Source: Nicotiana tabacum
Taxonomy: Eukaryota > Streptophyta > Magnoliopsida > Solanales > Solanaceae
Length of the DNA: 64,000 nucleotides
NCBI RefSeq assembly: GCF_000715075.1
Contig: NC_134101.1
Span: 27,892,822 to 27,956,821, forward strand
Reading direction: 5' to 3'
Within the stretch, counting starts at the first letter, position 1, and every line of letters begins with the position of its first letter. Positions 10,900-21,900 of the stretch are shown here, one piece after another. The translations under genes were made by a program, and so were the position numbers. The notes below the pieces were generated by a model. The model ran no database searches, was not told the DNA's origin, and saw nothing but the letters and a program-made list of their open reading frames with translations.

Positions 10900-11520
10900 A
10901 TAGAACTGTCAATATGAGTTGGCCCAACCCAGCCCAGCCCACACAGATCGTGGCATTTGGCGGGTTGGATCAGGCTGACGCACCATTTTGATGGGCCATA
11001 AAATGCTTTAGCCTAGAGCGGGCCTATATGTGTCTCGGCCCTCACGGGCTGCCCACCATTTTCTTATTTTTTTAAAAAAAATATAAGTTCTAATCTAAAA
11101 TGTAAAAAAAATAAAAAATTACAAGTTAAAAAGTATCTCGTTGGACAGAAACTCCTGCACATCTTAATAACTTTTGACATTGTTTCAATAGATTAAAATA
11201 AAACACAAAAAGGTGTTTCATTCATTAAAAGTTAAATTCAAAACAAACTAATTAAAAAAGCTTTCATGGCAACCGTGACATTTAACACGAGCACATTATC
11301 TTCATCACGCACATTCAAATCCGCTTTCTAATTAGGTTGTCTTAAAATCTTTATTTTCATCTAGATCTACACTTCATATGCAATGTTAATTAGTTAATCA
11401 TTTAAAAAATAACTAAATTTGAGACCTAATTATATTGAATTTTTTTATTTGGCCCACGGACTGGCCCAACAAGCATCGTTTAAGCCTCGCGGGCCACGAG
11501 CTTATGTGGCCCGTGATAGT
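10900..11520. mobile_element. hAT-like non-autonomous DNA element (probable)
   Basis: Begins tagaactgtcaatatgagtt followed by repeated ggcccaacccagcccagccc and gcgggcc runs; the far end has ggcccacggactggcccaac and cgcgggccacgagc in an AT-rich interior. GGCCC-rich subterminal repeats around a gtcaat-type end are what I recall from plant hAT elements. No transposase ORF survives. Neither an 8-bp target duplication nor an exact right terminus could be fixed, so the boundaries are approximate. Confidence 0.4.
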
Positions 11521-11999
11521 AAATCAATACTTAGTGCATATCTAAGATAGAGCTAAAACACAAAATGTATTTCTTCCTATTAGTTTCAATTTTCATTAAT
11601 ATTTTTTAGTTTTTATAGGTAATTGTTCCTATAACATAAATTTCCTCCCATAAAAATGAAGGAAAGCATCTAATGAAATAGGACAGAAAATAAATGTATT
11701 CTAACAACCTTTGACTATTTTTCCAAATTTGCTCCATTATTACATTATATAAAATCTATGTAAGGATTACATTACTTATTACAGTCAAACAAACATCACA
11801 TGAAACAGTATAAATTGTGCCTTCCTCATTCTTTCTCATACAATCAACTTAGTTCCTATTCAAAATACATTGTCCTCCTCCTCCTACAAGATCATCTTCT
11901 ATATCTTTTTGAGTTTCTCATACACTTTTTCCTTCACTTCTTTTCCTATTTATCCTTATATTGGCATAATGCTCCTGGTCCTCTTGCAGTTGGAAACTA
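11521..11999. other. Intergenic, no feature recognised
   Basis: AT-rich sequence with a short chance ORF (82 codons from 11800) with pyrimidine-rich, Leu/Phe-heavy composition. Nothing convincing was seen. Confidence 0.6.
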
Positions 12000-12790
12000 C
12001 GATTCCGCACCAAATTTCACTTACCATATCCGTAAAAACCTAGATTAGTTGTTAGCTTTTGGGAAGATATGGTGCCAAAAACAAATACATGTCTCTTTCC
12101 TTGGGCGGAGTAACTATCACTTTAGAGGACATGCTGGTTTTGGGAGGTAATTTTCTCTACCAAGGGAATGTGTATTAATTTTCTTAACTCAGAAGATCAA
12201 ATAATTAATTATTGGAGGCTTAAACTAAAGGAATGAAAACTCCCTCTCATATGGTTGGTAGTTAGATGAATGCATGGGGATGGGGAAGGTAGTGAAATAG
12301 AACATGCCTTTCTTACCTTATGAATTTCACGATTTATCTTCCTAACATCCACTTTCATTGTAAAGAAGTTTTCCCATTGCAATCCATTTTGTAAGTAGAA
12401 AACTTCCTTTACAATGCTATTGTAAGTGGATCCTAGGAATACCAATCGTGAAAACCATATAACAAGAAAGGCTTCATGTTCTATGTCACTGTCCTTCCCC
12501 GTAAATTCGTCTAACCACCAACCATGAATAGCCTTATGAGATGAAGTTTCACTCGTTTACTTTGAACCTCCAATAATTGATTATTTATTCTTATATGATT
12601 TTCTGAGTCAATATAAATTAATACATATTCTCTGAATGACCTCCCAAAACTAACATATCTTCTAAGGTGATAGTTGCTTCATCACAAGGAAAGACAAAAT
12701 GTGTTCGTTTTCGGGCACCATTTCTCCTCGAAAGAAAACAACTGATCTAGTTTTTTATCGAATGTGGTAAGTGAAATTTAGTACGAAATG
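12000..12790. repeat. Long imperfect inverted repeat of plant-mobile-domain fragments
   Basis: Two arms of about 390 bp meet near 12380. The left arm read forward and the right arm read in reverse complement match through their whole length: ccaaatttcacttacca, atatggtgcc, actatcac(t/c)ttaga(g/a)ga, gtt(t)tgggaggt, attggaggctt/ttc, catagaacatg, then a central hairpin with tccactt...ttgtaaag(g)aagtttt. Conceptually translated with frameshifts, both arms encode fragments resembling the plant mobile domain (TITLEDMLVLGG on the left; EATITLEDMLVLGG and IEHEAFLVIWFSRLVFLG on the right arm's reverse strand). Both copies carry stops, so neither is a working gene. Confidence 0.85.
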
Positions 12791-13764
12791 TTTGACAAGA
12801 TAAGCTCAGCTGATCGGAAAAGACCACGCACAAGACTTAGTCTTGGAAATCAATCAGATTTACCAATTTGATCTTGGTCCTTTTTTTTTAAATTTTTATT
12901 TAGGTCCCTGTAATTCTTTTTTTAATCTGAATTTACTACTAGTATCTTTAACTGTTACTACCTTATGACTGGATAACCCCTCTCCTTTCCCCCTTTTCTT
13001 CCTCGCATCTATTCGTTTCGTCTGACTATATAGTAAATCATTTGGCTTTTTGGTAATTCTAAAATAAGTCTAGTACCATAAATATACGTTTAATCAATTT
13101 TTCTTTATATTTTTTGCATGTATACAGTAATTTATAACATCCATTCTTCTAAAAATAAAATATAAAAAAAAGACAATTCTGAAAATTACTTTAATATAAA
13201 ACCAATTATAAAATCAAATTCAGAGGGTCCTCAGCCTTTGTTCAAAATCATGCAGGCACGTCTTGTTAAAAGCGAATATGACGTGAACGCAGAAAGCCAG
13301 CAAATATGGAAGGGAAAAGAAAAGAAAAACCTTCATTTTCTATCAACATTTCCCTTTCTATTCCATATATGCATCTTTTGTGTTAGAATCAGACAAGAAA
13401 CAGGCCCTAAAAAGTGGAGTATTTTTCTTCTTCTGAATGTTTTTAAGGATTCTGTATTAGGACTTTCTCCTCATTGTTCCAAACATCATATATATATTCT
13501 CTTCCCTACTCTCCCTTTTTTGGGTCTATCAATCAATTTCATTTCATTTTTAATCTTGTATCAATTGTAGATCAATTATATGATTTTTTCTATATAATTG
13601 CTTTAATTTTCAAAATTTATTTTCGTAGCATTCTTATTTATTCATTTTCTCTTGTTGAATAATTAGCATTGTCTTCCTTTCTTTCTGGTTTTTAGGACTA
13701 AATCAAAGTTGTGAAGCATTGATTTTAGGCTGCTGTAGAGATTAGCTTATAGGAGTACACAATC
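12791..13764 (+). other. Upstream region and likely 5' UTR of the PHOX-like gene
   Basis: No other gene. From about 13300 the sequence is pyrimidine-rich and free of transposon sequence up to the ATG at 13765. A 5'-UTR intron with acceptor in ctggtttttag|gac (about 13695) is possible but unproven. No unambiguous TATA box was fixed. Confidence 0.45.
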
Positions 13765-15939
13765 ATGGGGAAGCCCACAGGGAAGAAGAAAAATCATGTA
13801 AAATCAAAAACAAATGCTGGAAATGTGAAACATAGTAGAGCTACTCCAGAGCATAAATCCAAAGCATTTGATGAGGACACAGCTGTGTTTATCAAGATGT
13901 CTCAAGAACTGAAGGAAGAAGGAAACAAGCTTTTTCAGAAACGCGATCACGAGGGCGCTATGTTGAAGTATGAGAAAGCCATCAAATTACTTCCTAGGAA
14001 TCATATTGATGTTGCCTATTTGCATAGCAATATGGCTACTTGCTATATGCAAATGGGTATTAGGGAGTTGCCAAAAGCTATAAATGAATGTAACTTGGCA
14101 CTTGAAGTTGCTCCAAAATATAGCAAAGCTTTGTTGAAGAGAGCAAAGTGTTATGAATCATTGAATAGGCTTGATTTAGCTTTAAGGGATGTGAAGCATG
14201 TTTTGAGTATTGAACCTAATAATTTGACTGCACTGGAGATTGCAGATAAGGTTAAAAGGGGAATAGAAGAAACGTTTCTTAATGTTGAAGATAAAAAAGT
14301 AGTATTACCACTTTTACTATCTACTGATGTTGTGAAGGATAACATGAAAAAGAAAAAGAACAATAAATTTGATAGAAAGAAAGCTGTTGAGATTAAGGAA
14401 GCTAAGGTTGATGGGGTTGAAGAGAAGACAGAGGACAAGGTGGTTGTGGAGGAGAAGAGAAGCGTTGAGGAAGAAAAACCGGCGACAAGAACAGTGAAGT
14501 TGGTTCTGGGGGAGGATATAAGATGTGCACAATTACCAGTTAGTTGCAGTTTTCAACTTGTGAGAGACATAGTTCAAGATCGATTTCCAAACTTGAAGGG
14601 TGCACTTATCAAGTATAGGGATCAAGAAGGTGACTTGGTTACTATCACAACTACTGATGAGCTCAGGTTGGCTGAATCATCCGTTGATACTCGGGGTTCT
14701 TTAAGACTCTACATTACAGAAGTTAGTCCTGATGAAGAACCTATGTATGAGGCAATGAGGGTTGAAAAAGATGTGAATCTCAGTATTTGCACATCAACTA
14801 TAGTCGCAAAGGAGGGGAGGAAACTGGATAAAGGGCCAACATGCCCCCAAAACTGGATTGTCCAATTTGCAACGCTATTCAAGAATCATGTTGGAGTGGA
14901 TTGTGATTCACATCTGGATCTTCACGAGACAGGAATGAAATTATATTCAGAAGCTATGGAGGACACTGTTACAAATGAAGAAGCGGAACAGCTCTTCGAA
15001 ATTGCTTCAGCTCAGTTCCAAGAGATGGCAGCTTTGTCTTTGTTTAATTGGGGAAATGTACATATGTCTAGAGCAAGAAAAGAAGTATTTTTCACAGAAG
15101 AAGGTTCTGGAGAGTCGGTGTCTGAACAGGTTAAATCTGCATATGAATGGGCAGAAAAAGAATATGAAATGGCAGAAAGGAGATATGAAGAAGCTCTTAG
15201 AGTAAAGCCAGATTTCTACGAAAGCCTTCTTGCACTCGGTCAACAGCAGTTTGAACAAGCAAAACTCTCTTGGTACTATTTGATTGGTAGTAAAGTTGAG
15301 TTAGAGACAGGGACATGTGCAGAGATCTTGGAGCTCTATAACAAGGCTGAGGATAGTATAGAAAGAGGGATCGAAATGTGGGAAGAGATGGAAGAACAGT
15401 GTCTAAATGGAATCTCGAAACACGATGAATATAAAGCTCAGTTGCAGAAAAGGGGTTTGGATGGTATACTTAAAGATAAACCAGCTGAAGAAGCTAAAGA
15501 GCAAGCTGAAAACATGAGGTCTCAGATATACCTGTTATGGGGAACTATTCTCTACGAACGTTCTGTTGTGGAATTTAAGATAGGATTACCAACCTGGGAA
15601 GAATGTCTAGAGGTTGCAGTTGAGAAGTTTGAACTAGCTGGAGCATCTCAAACAGATATTGCAGTCATGATAAAGAACCACTGTTCCAACGAAACTGCTA
15701 TGGAAGGTAAAATATGAATAAGATTTTTGTTAATGGGTTCTTTTATGTTGTTTCTTGTGTGATTTTCTTTAAAATCTTGCACCTGTTCTATTCCAGGGTT
15801 CAAGGTTGATGAGATTGTACAGGCATGGAGTGAGATGTATGATACAAACAGGTGGCAAACTGGGGTGCCAACTTTCAGACTAGAACCACTGTTCCGACGT
15901 CGGGTTTCAAGTCTTCATTCTATACTGGAAAATCTTTGA
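13765..15939 (+). CDS. TPR and PB1 domain protein, PHOX1/CLMP1 family (two exons)
   Basis: The coding sequence joins 13765-15706 and 15797-15939 (GT donor at 15707, AG acceptor ttccag at 15795-15796), giving 694 residues; the 90-bp intron interrupts a Gly codon near the C-terminus and exon 2 restores the family ending ([11 protein letters not shown]...LHSILENL). Start [10 protein letters not shown] matches the family N-terminus. Residues about 45-160 are three TPR repeats with carboxylate-clamp-like residues (EEGNKLF, SNMA, KALLKRA), compatible with binding Hsp90/Hsp70 tails. About 165-240 is a Lys/Glu-rich linker. About 241-325 is a PB1 domain with the basic VKLV lysine and the acidic YRDQEGDLV motif. 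A conserved helical C-terminal region follows. Relatives (Arabidopsis PHOX1-4, including CLMP1 of chloroplast separation) are cytosolic co-chaperone-like scaffolds; the exact role here is inferred. No lesions. Confidence 0.93.
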
Positions 15940-17857
15940 AGTGCAAAGCTTATGATACATTAAAGCAGAGACTATTGGTATTTCCTCTACAAGTTTATAT
16001 GGTGATAAACTTCCCAAGTCAATATGTAAGTAACTGCTTCCAAGAGTAGTGTGTTATTATAAATTTTTCATCACTTACATGCTATTGTGACTTAATGGTA
16101 GTGAGAATAACTCAGAGCACGTTACCCTTGAGGTTTCTGATGATGCTTTTACTGTCTGTTCTTTCCACTCTTAAACAATGACAAGAAAAAAAAACACAAT
16201 AAAGTAACTCAAACAGTAGAAAAGGAAAAGAACATCATAATATTTGGAGATGCATGTTACTCTGGGTAAAATTGAATTTTCTTGATTAACGATGTTATCA
16301 TCTTAAAACAGAAAGATGTTATATACGTCCGTTGTGTTCGTTGTGGTCTGTCTTATGGTCATTTCAGTTACAACTTACAAGTCACAATGTCATGTTAGCT
16401 TTTGTCATAACAGGACAGGGAAAAAAGCTCAAATAGAAAGCTATTGGTCTTTCTTATAGAAGAAGCAGAAGCTCAATAGGACTAAATTTGAAGATTAGAG
16501 CCCTCAAGAGAAGAAAACCAGACAGTGACAAAGCATCAAAAAGCTCCTCAAGAAAATGCTGCTTAACATTAACTAGGATACTCAGTTAGAACTTAGAAGA
16601 TATTGAATTGATCAACTGCAGCATTACCGAACCAAGAATATTCAGTTATAGCTAACATGAGAGGTTCCTTTTATTGTCAGTAACAAATACCCTTGAGGAA
16701 AGGGCCTTCTCCTTTTACCAACATCTTCACAAGAACCCATTTTTGTTTAGAATCCTGGCTCATTGAAATTACATCATTGTTATTGTTATGTTATTTCCCC
16801 ATCTTTACAGCATAAACTGTGAATCTACCAAGCAATTGGATGTAACTTTGCATTACATTCCATATTGCATGGTAATAAAATTCTTCTTCAGATTGTTAGG
16901 CTTGGTAAGTTAACCTCTTGAAAGTTTTTGATTAATGAGATCCAAACTTAACTTGACAAAGCTAAGTCTTACATAGCCTGATGATCCTAGTTTTGGCTGA
17001 TGAAGATGTCATAAGTTGAGAAACATCCTGCGCTCATAATTTTTTTTACATCAGCTGCATAAGAACCTGCCTGTATTGCTTTTGTTTTATTGGTAGAGAG
17101 ATCATATGTATTTGCTTCCAATAATAACTTATCAGATACATATTAGATTACCTACTGTTGGTTAAATGTAGAAGATGAATCTCCTTCACTGAGCAAAGCA
17201 TTTATCATGTTCTTGCAGATTCTTTTTTGTGAATTACTGTCTTCATGATTGTTATTTACTTTTGGAGCAAATAGCTGTCATCACCGAGTTTTGGCTTTGA
17301 AGAAACTGATTCTTTCTAGGATATCAAGGCTGCTGTACAATCATTGGCTTTTATGGTTTTGGTTAATCTTGAATTCTTGATTAGAGGATCCATGCAAAGT
17401 ATCTCTTTGTGATTTGCATTATTTGCATTCAATTTTTCACACAGCTAGTAAAGTAAAGCACTGGATTACTAAGTCTGTTGCACATAGAAAATAGCATCCT
17501 CAATTTTCATCTTCACTCAATCCAACAGATTTTGTATAATGTATTTGTTAGAAATTGTCCTCTTTCATATCATATTCTAGTGTGTCTCTGTTGAAGATTC
17601 CATTGTTTCTTTTTTACTTTCTTTTTCCCCTCCCTTTCCAAATCCTCGGCTATAGGTAGCCAAGAGAACTTTATGCCATTGTTTTCAATACTTACTGTTG
17701 TTATTGTTAGCCATGCACATTGGAAAAGGAAAAAAAAGGAAAACTAAGAGAACAATAAAGACTCCATGCGGAAAAGCAAGGATGTATGTCAACAGGGCAA
17801 ATATATTTTATATGTAGTGGATTTGGATTGCTTTTGGCTCCAACCTTATGTGTATGC
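15940..17857 (+). other. 3' flank of the PHOX-like gene, no gene seen
   Basis: AT-rich, with no ORF that looks coding. The 3' UTR and terminator of the PHOX-like gene are presumably in the first few hundred bases. No transposon ends were recognised. Confidence 0.5.
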
Positions 17858-17861
17858 GTGC

Positions 17862-17925
<64 letters not shown>

Positions 17926-17934
17926 AAGAGAGAG
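17858..17934. repeat. Compound (GT)n(GA)n microsatellite
   Basis: A run of gtgtgt to 17880 switches to gagaga to about 17934 with two small interruptions (gat, gaaag). A 64-codon ORF across it is an artefact of the repeat. Confidence 0.97.
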
Positions 17935-18931
17935 AATCCATTAGAACTGGTATATATTAAGAGAATTCAACTTACTGTTTCAAGAGCGATGCTCCTCAAG
18001 CTAGAAAGAACTCCAGATCCAGGGACTCTAACTCCTGGATCTGCCCCTACTTGTCAATCTCCAGATTGTGCTTTCGGCAGGAAACCACCTAGCTAAAGAA
18101 ATGGAAAGTAAGAAATATGTCTGTACACAAAATTAGATGAGGTTGTTCACTATAATAAGATACTGGAGCAAGAAGCGACAAAAGAGGAGCACACGTAGTC
18201 AAAGACGAGTTTGGGTTTTTTCATTCTTTTTGCCTTTTTTTTTTTGGAAGGCTGGTGAAACTCAAAATGAATTGAATAAAAATGAGATATTCAATATCAA
18301 TCTGCAGCTCGGCTTGCAAGACAGGAAAATGACCCCAATAGTTCTCCAAGTTCTTGGAACCAAGGCACCATATTCCTTGTGTTCTGTGAAGAATATGATT
18401 CCTGCAATAAAGAACTATACACACAAAATCTAAGAGGAGATAATACTGAGGTTAAATTCTAGCAGAATATTCGACTGGTCAAATAAATGTTCTCTTCAAA
18501 GGGAAATAAGCTATTTTCTCTTGTAATCAGGGGACCAGCCAATTAAATAATAAGAACACAACAAAATCGTCTTTCGAGTTCAAAAGTGCCATAATTATCT
18601 TGTGGCGAACTTTTTCTTGCAACGATGTTACAAAAAAAATTAACAAAAAACTTCTGAATACAGAAGCAAAAACTGGTATACAAAATAAATTAACAATGAA
18701 GGAAGGCTGTTACATAGAGGTTGACTGTATCCAAAACTTTTAAATTAGCATTATTCTTGAACTCCATCTACACAAGGTTTGAGCAATTCAAATTATAAGC
18801 CTCTTCAAAGGAAAAAAAGCACTCCTATACAGCGTAGTTGCTTCACTGATGCTAGCTGCTCCTGAAGCCGCATATCAAGGAAAATTTTGGTGTTGTGCAA
18901 AAACCTCAAAAATATTTGATTCCTTCAACAA
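17935..18931 (-). other. Region between the two host genes, PP2C 3' UTR side
   Basis: No gene recognised. The stretch next to 18931 should carry the 3' UTR and polyadenylation signals of the phosphatase gene on the - strand. The two host genes are therefore convergent, with about 3 kb between their stop codons. Confidence 0.5.
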
Positions 18932-21900
18932 TCAGTGTTCTAGTGCACTACGTATAGAAAGTGGAGGATCTTGCACAACGCCTCTATATATGAGGTCATG
19001 GTTTAAGAATAAAATAATGACAGTTATATCGTCATGAAAATGACGCCGGACCTTTTTGTCGATGTTTCGAAGATCCGAATATCGCATCTCTCTCTTTTTG
19101 GCAGCTTCATGGAGAGCAGCTTTAACAAGCCTCTTTGCACTTCCCTGTATTTGCAAGAAAATCATGAGCATGAAGCAGTGAGAAGATGTGTTTTTCATAT
19201 TCAAGAATGCATACCAGAATATATCAATAGGGCCAAGGAGTTTAAACCAACTCTTTGAAAGAGTCAAAATGTGCAATATGTGTCTTACACACAAGGGCGT
19301 ACGCAGGAATTTTTGTAAGCGGTATCAAAATTTATAGAAAAACGGGAATAATAACTTTAATTATCATACTTCTAGACAAGAAATAAACTTAGTCTATTTG
19401 TTTAGTTTATTCTTAAGTTAAAAAGGTCCTGAGCTCAGTTCTACTTCATCACAATTTTTACCAACATAGACTCTCAAATATTTGCAAAAAACCTCTAACC
19501 TCTTAGAGCAAAATCAAGCACATAAATAATGCACCAAGAGACAATTTATGTCAAGTGGTGTCATTTTTCCCACTTATCCGTTTCTCATAGTATTAATACA
19601 TATATTTAGTAAAAAAATGCGACGAAGCGGTGTCGTGTGACACCGCTTCGATAAATGTGCATCCGCCCCTGTCTACACATACACACACACGGGGAAATCT
19701 CGAGCGGTAAGACTTAAGAACTTTAAATCCATTAAGAAGCAGAAAACATCGCCTAATACAGAATAATAATAAAAAATCTAACTGCATAAAAATAAAGTGA
19801 ACCGTGGAAGAGAAAAAGGATAAGACTTCTGTCATTTGGTATAGCAGAGAAAGATGATACAAATACAACTTAGCTGAGTTTACAGGATTGCTCAGAACTT
19901 AACTGAGCAACTCAATGGAGCTTCAACTATGTTCTCGAAGCTTGAGTAGCTTCATTGCTGGTGTGCTCCCAGGATCAAAGTTATATTTGATTATCATCCA
20001 TATGGTATAGTGATCTTCTAAAATAGGCATGATATCTTGATACACTTCTGTTACTTTTTCTTTCACCATATGGATAAAATACACACCGTAGAAACAGGTG
20101 ATCGCATATCAAACTAGATTTGGAAGGTCTGGGCATTTCATTTAACAGAGATCAAGAAGAGGCATTGTCCCTACTTACAAGAATTGAAAGACATCACAAG
20201 GAGAATAGAACTCGGAAGGGGAACAAGACTGTATCTGAAATTCTAATGGGGAATGCCAGAGGGCTTGACAACCTAGAAGACGAGTAACGCCTGAAGATAT
20301 GATTCTTGAATTATCAAAAAAGAAAAACCAATTATGTATATCATCAAATGCAAACATGTATTTGAAGTCATAGCCTGCCCATGAGAGAAGCGTATTAACC
20401 CTAAAATGTGAACTCAATATGCAGGAAAGGTGTAATATTATGGTGCACAGAACTTACTTTACGAGGATGACTCTGCACAATTTGAACGGCCTTTTCATTG
20501 CTCAAGTGCTCCCATAGACCATCAGAAGCAAATATGAGGAAGGAGTCATTTGGATGTAGAGGATGTGTTAAAATTGATGGAGTAGCCAACAGGATAGGCA
20601 TGTTAATGGGTTCAGAAACTCTGAATTTTCCATTTATTGGTTCCCTGCAATACTTGGCATGTTTAAGATATACATCACCAATGGATCTTGAGACCTGCAG
20701 TCAGTTAAGGGGACCGATTTTGACGTAAGTTACGAGAATGAATTCTAGTATCCATGAAAAGGAATAATTGTAGAAGAACTTCAATTTGAAAGCATGACTT
20801 GCAGGTATAAAAAGACCAACCATAGACTGATAATGATCTCAGCTAACAAAAACCTCTTTATCCTATTGATGAAAATAAAAAAACTCCATGAAACAGTAGA
20901 TATTTCGAGAGGCATGTCAATTTTTCTATAAAGCATGAAGTCATCTTGAAAGTTAAAATCTACTTTTCTACACAAAATTCAGTTTACTTTAGTTCATTAT
21001 TACACCATATGGCCATCCGTAATATGGTAGTTCTCCAGCAAAAAGTTGAGGTAAGCTCAATTTAAAATTATGTACTGTAAGTGGCCATAGGCCCTAGCAA
21101 TAACATCATTCGTACCAAAGCCTTTTTTTCAGATATAACTTGGTGGAAACTCTGCGGTATGTAAATAATTAAAGCTGCAGATACACATCAAAGTTTCTAT
21201 GCATATCCTATACACGGACCAAATATAGGAATATGGGGAGTATGGGAAGAACTTGGAAGGTTTTTTTCATAATTTTATAAAAGAGCTCTTCTTATAGTTG
21301 ATTTTACCTGAATTATTCCTTTTACCCTCCAAACGCCATGTCTAAGAACAACGATTTGTGGATCATTTGGATGCAAGTCTTTTAGCTCCCACCTAATAGA
21401 CTCAATGTTGGCATTATGCTCCGTTGATAACTGTATGGCAGCAATTTCCCCAGTGTTTCCAACCTTCTTTCCGAGGACTACACGAGAGTCACCAAGATTT
21501 GCTACAAAAAGTGTCTGCTGATATATAGCTCCAACCAGGCAGCATGACCCCACTGTCGCCATCTGTGGTCGAGAATTCCAGTTTTCTGAAACAAGAGAAG
21601 TAAACCCTCTCTCTGTCTCGAGAAACGCCCTTTGAATTGTCTCCGCTGTAACGACACCATTTCCTTCAGCTGATGCTGCTGCGTTAAGATTAAAATCCAT
21701 GAAACCAGTATAAAACTTTCTATTTCTAAAGGCCAAATCTAAAATATTTCGTCGTTTCCAAGTTTTGGGGGAAGGACAAAGGGACACACTGATTTTACAA
21801 AAACAATAGTAGCATCCATGAGCACTTGAGCCCCCTGGTTTTTGGAGATTGGGGAGTTAAAGATGGTAATGGAGCAGAACAGCCAAATGAAGGGTAAGGA

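Noticed and set aside
11800..12048. 82-codon ORF with a Leu/Phe-rich, membrane-like N-terminus
   Set aside because: The composition reflects pyrimidine-rich DNA, and its end runs into the inverted repeat, which is not a working gene.
17766..17960. 64-codon ORF ending in Arg-Glu repeats
   Set aside because: It is the translation of the GT/GA microsatellite.
18137..18433. 98-codon ORF between the two host genes
   Set aside because: It spans a poly-T run and low-complexity sequence with no domain, and a 67-codon ORF opposes it on the other strand; probably chance.
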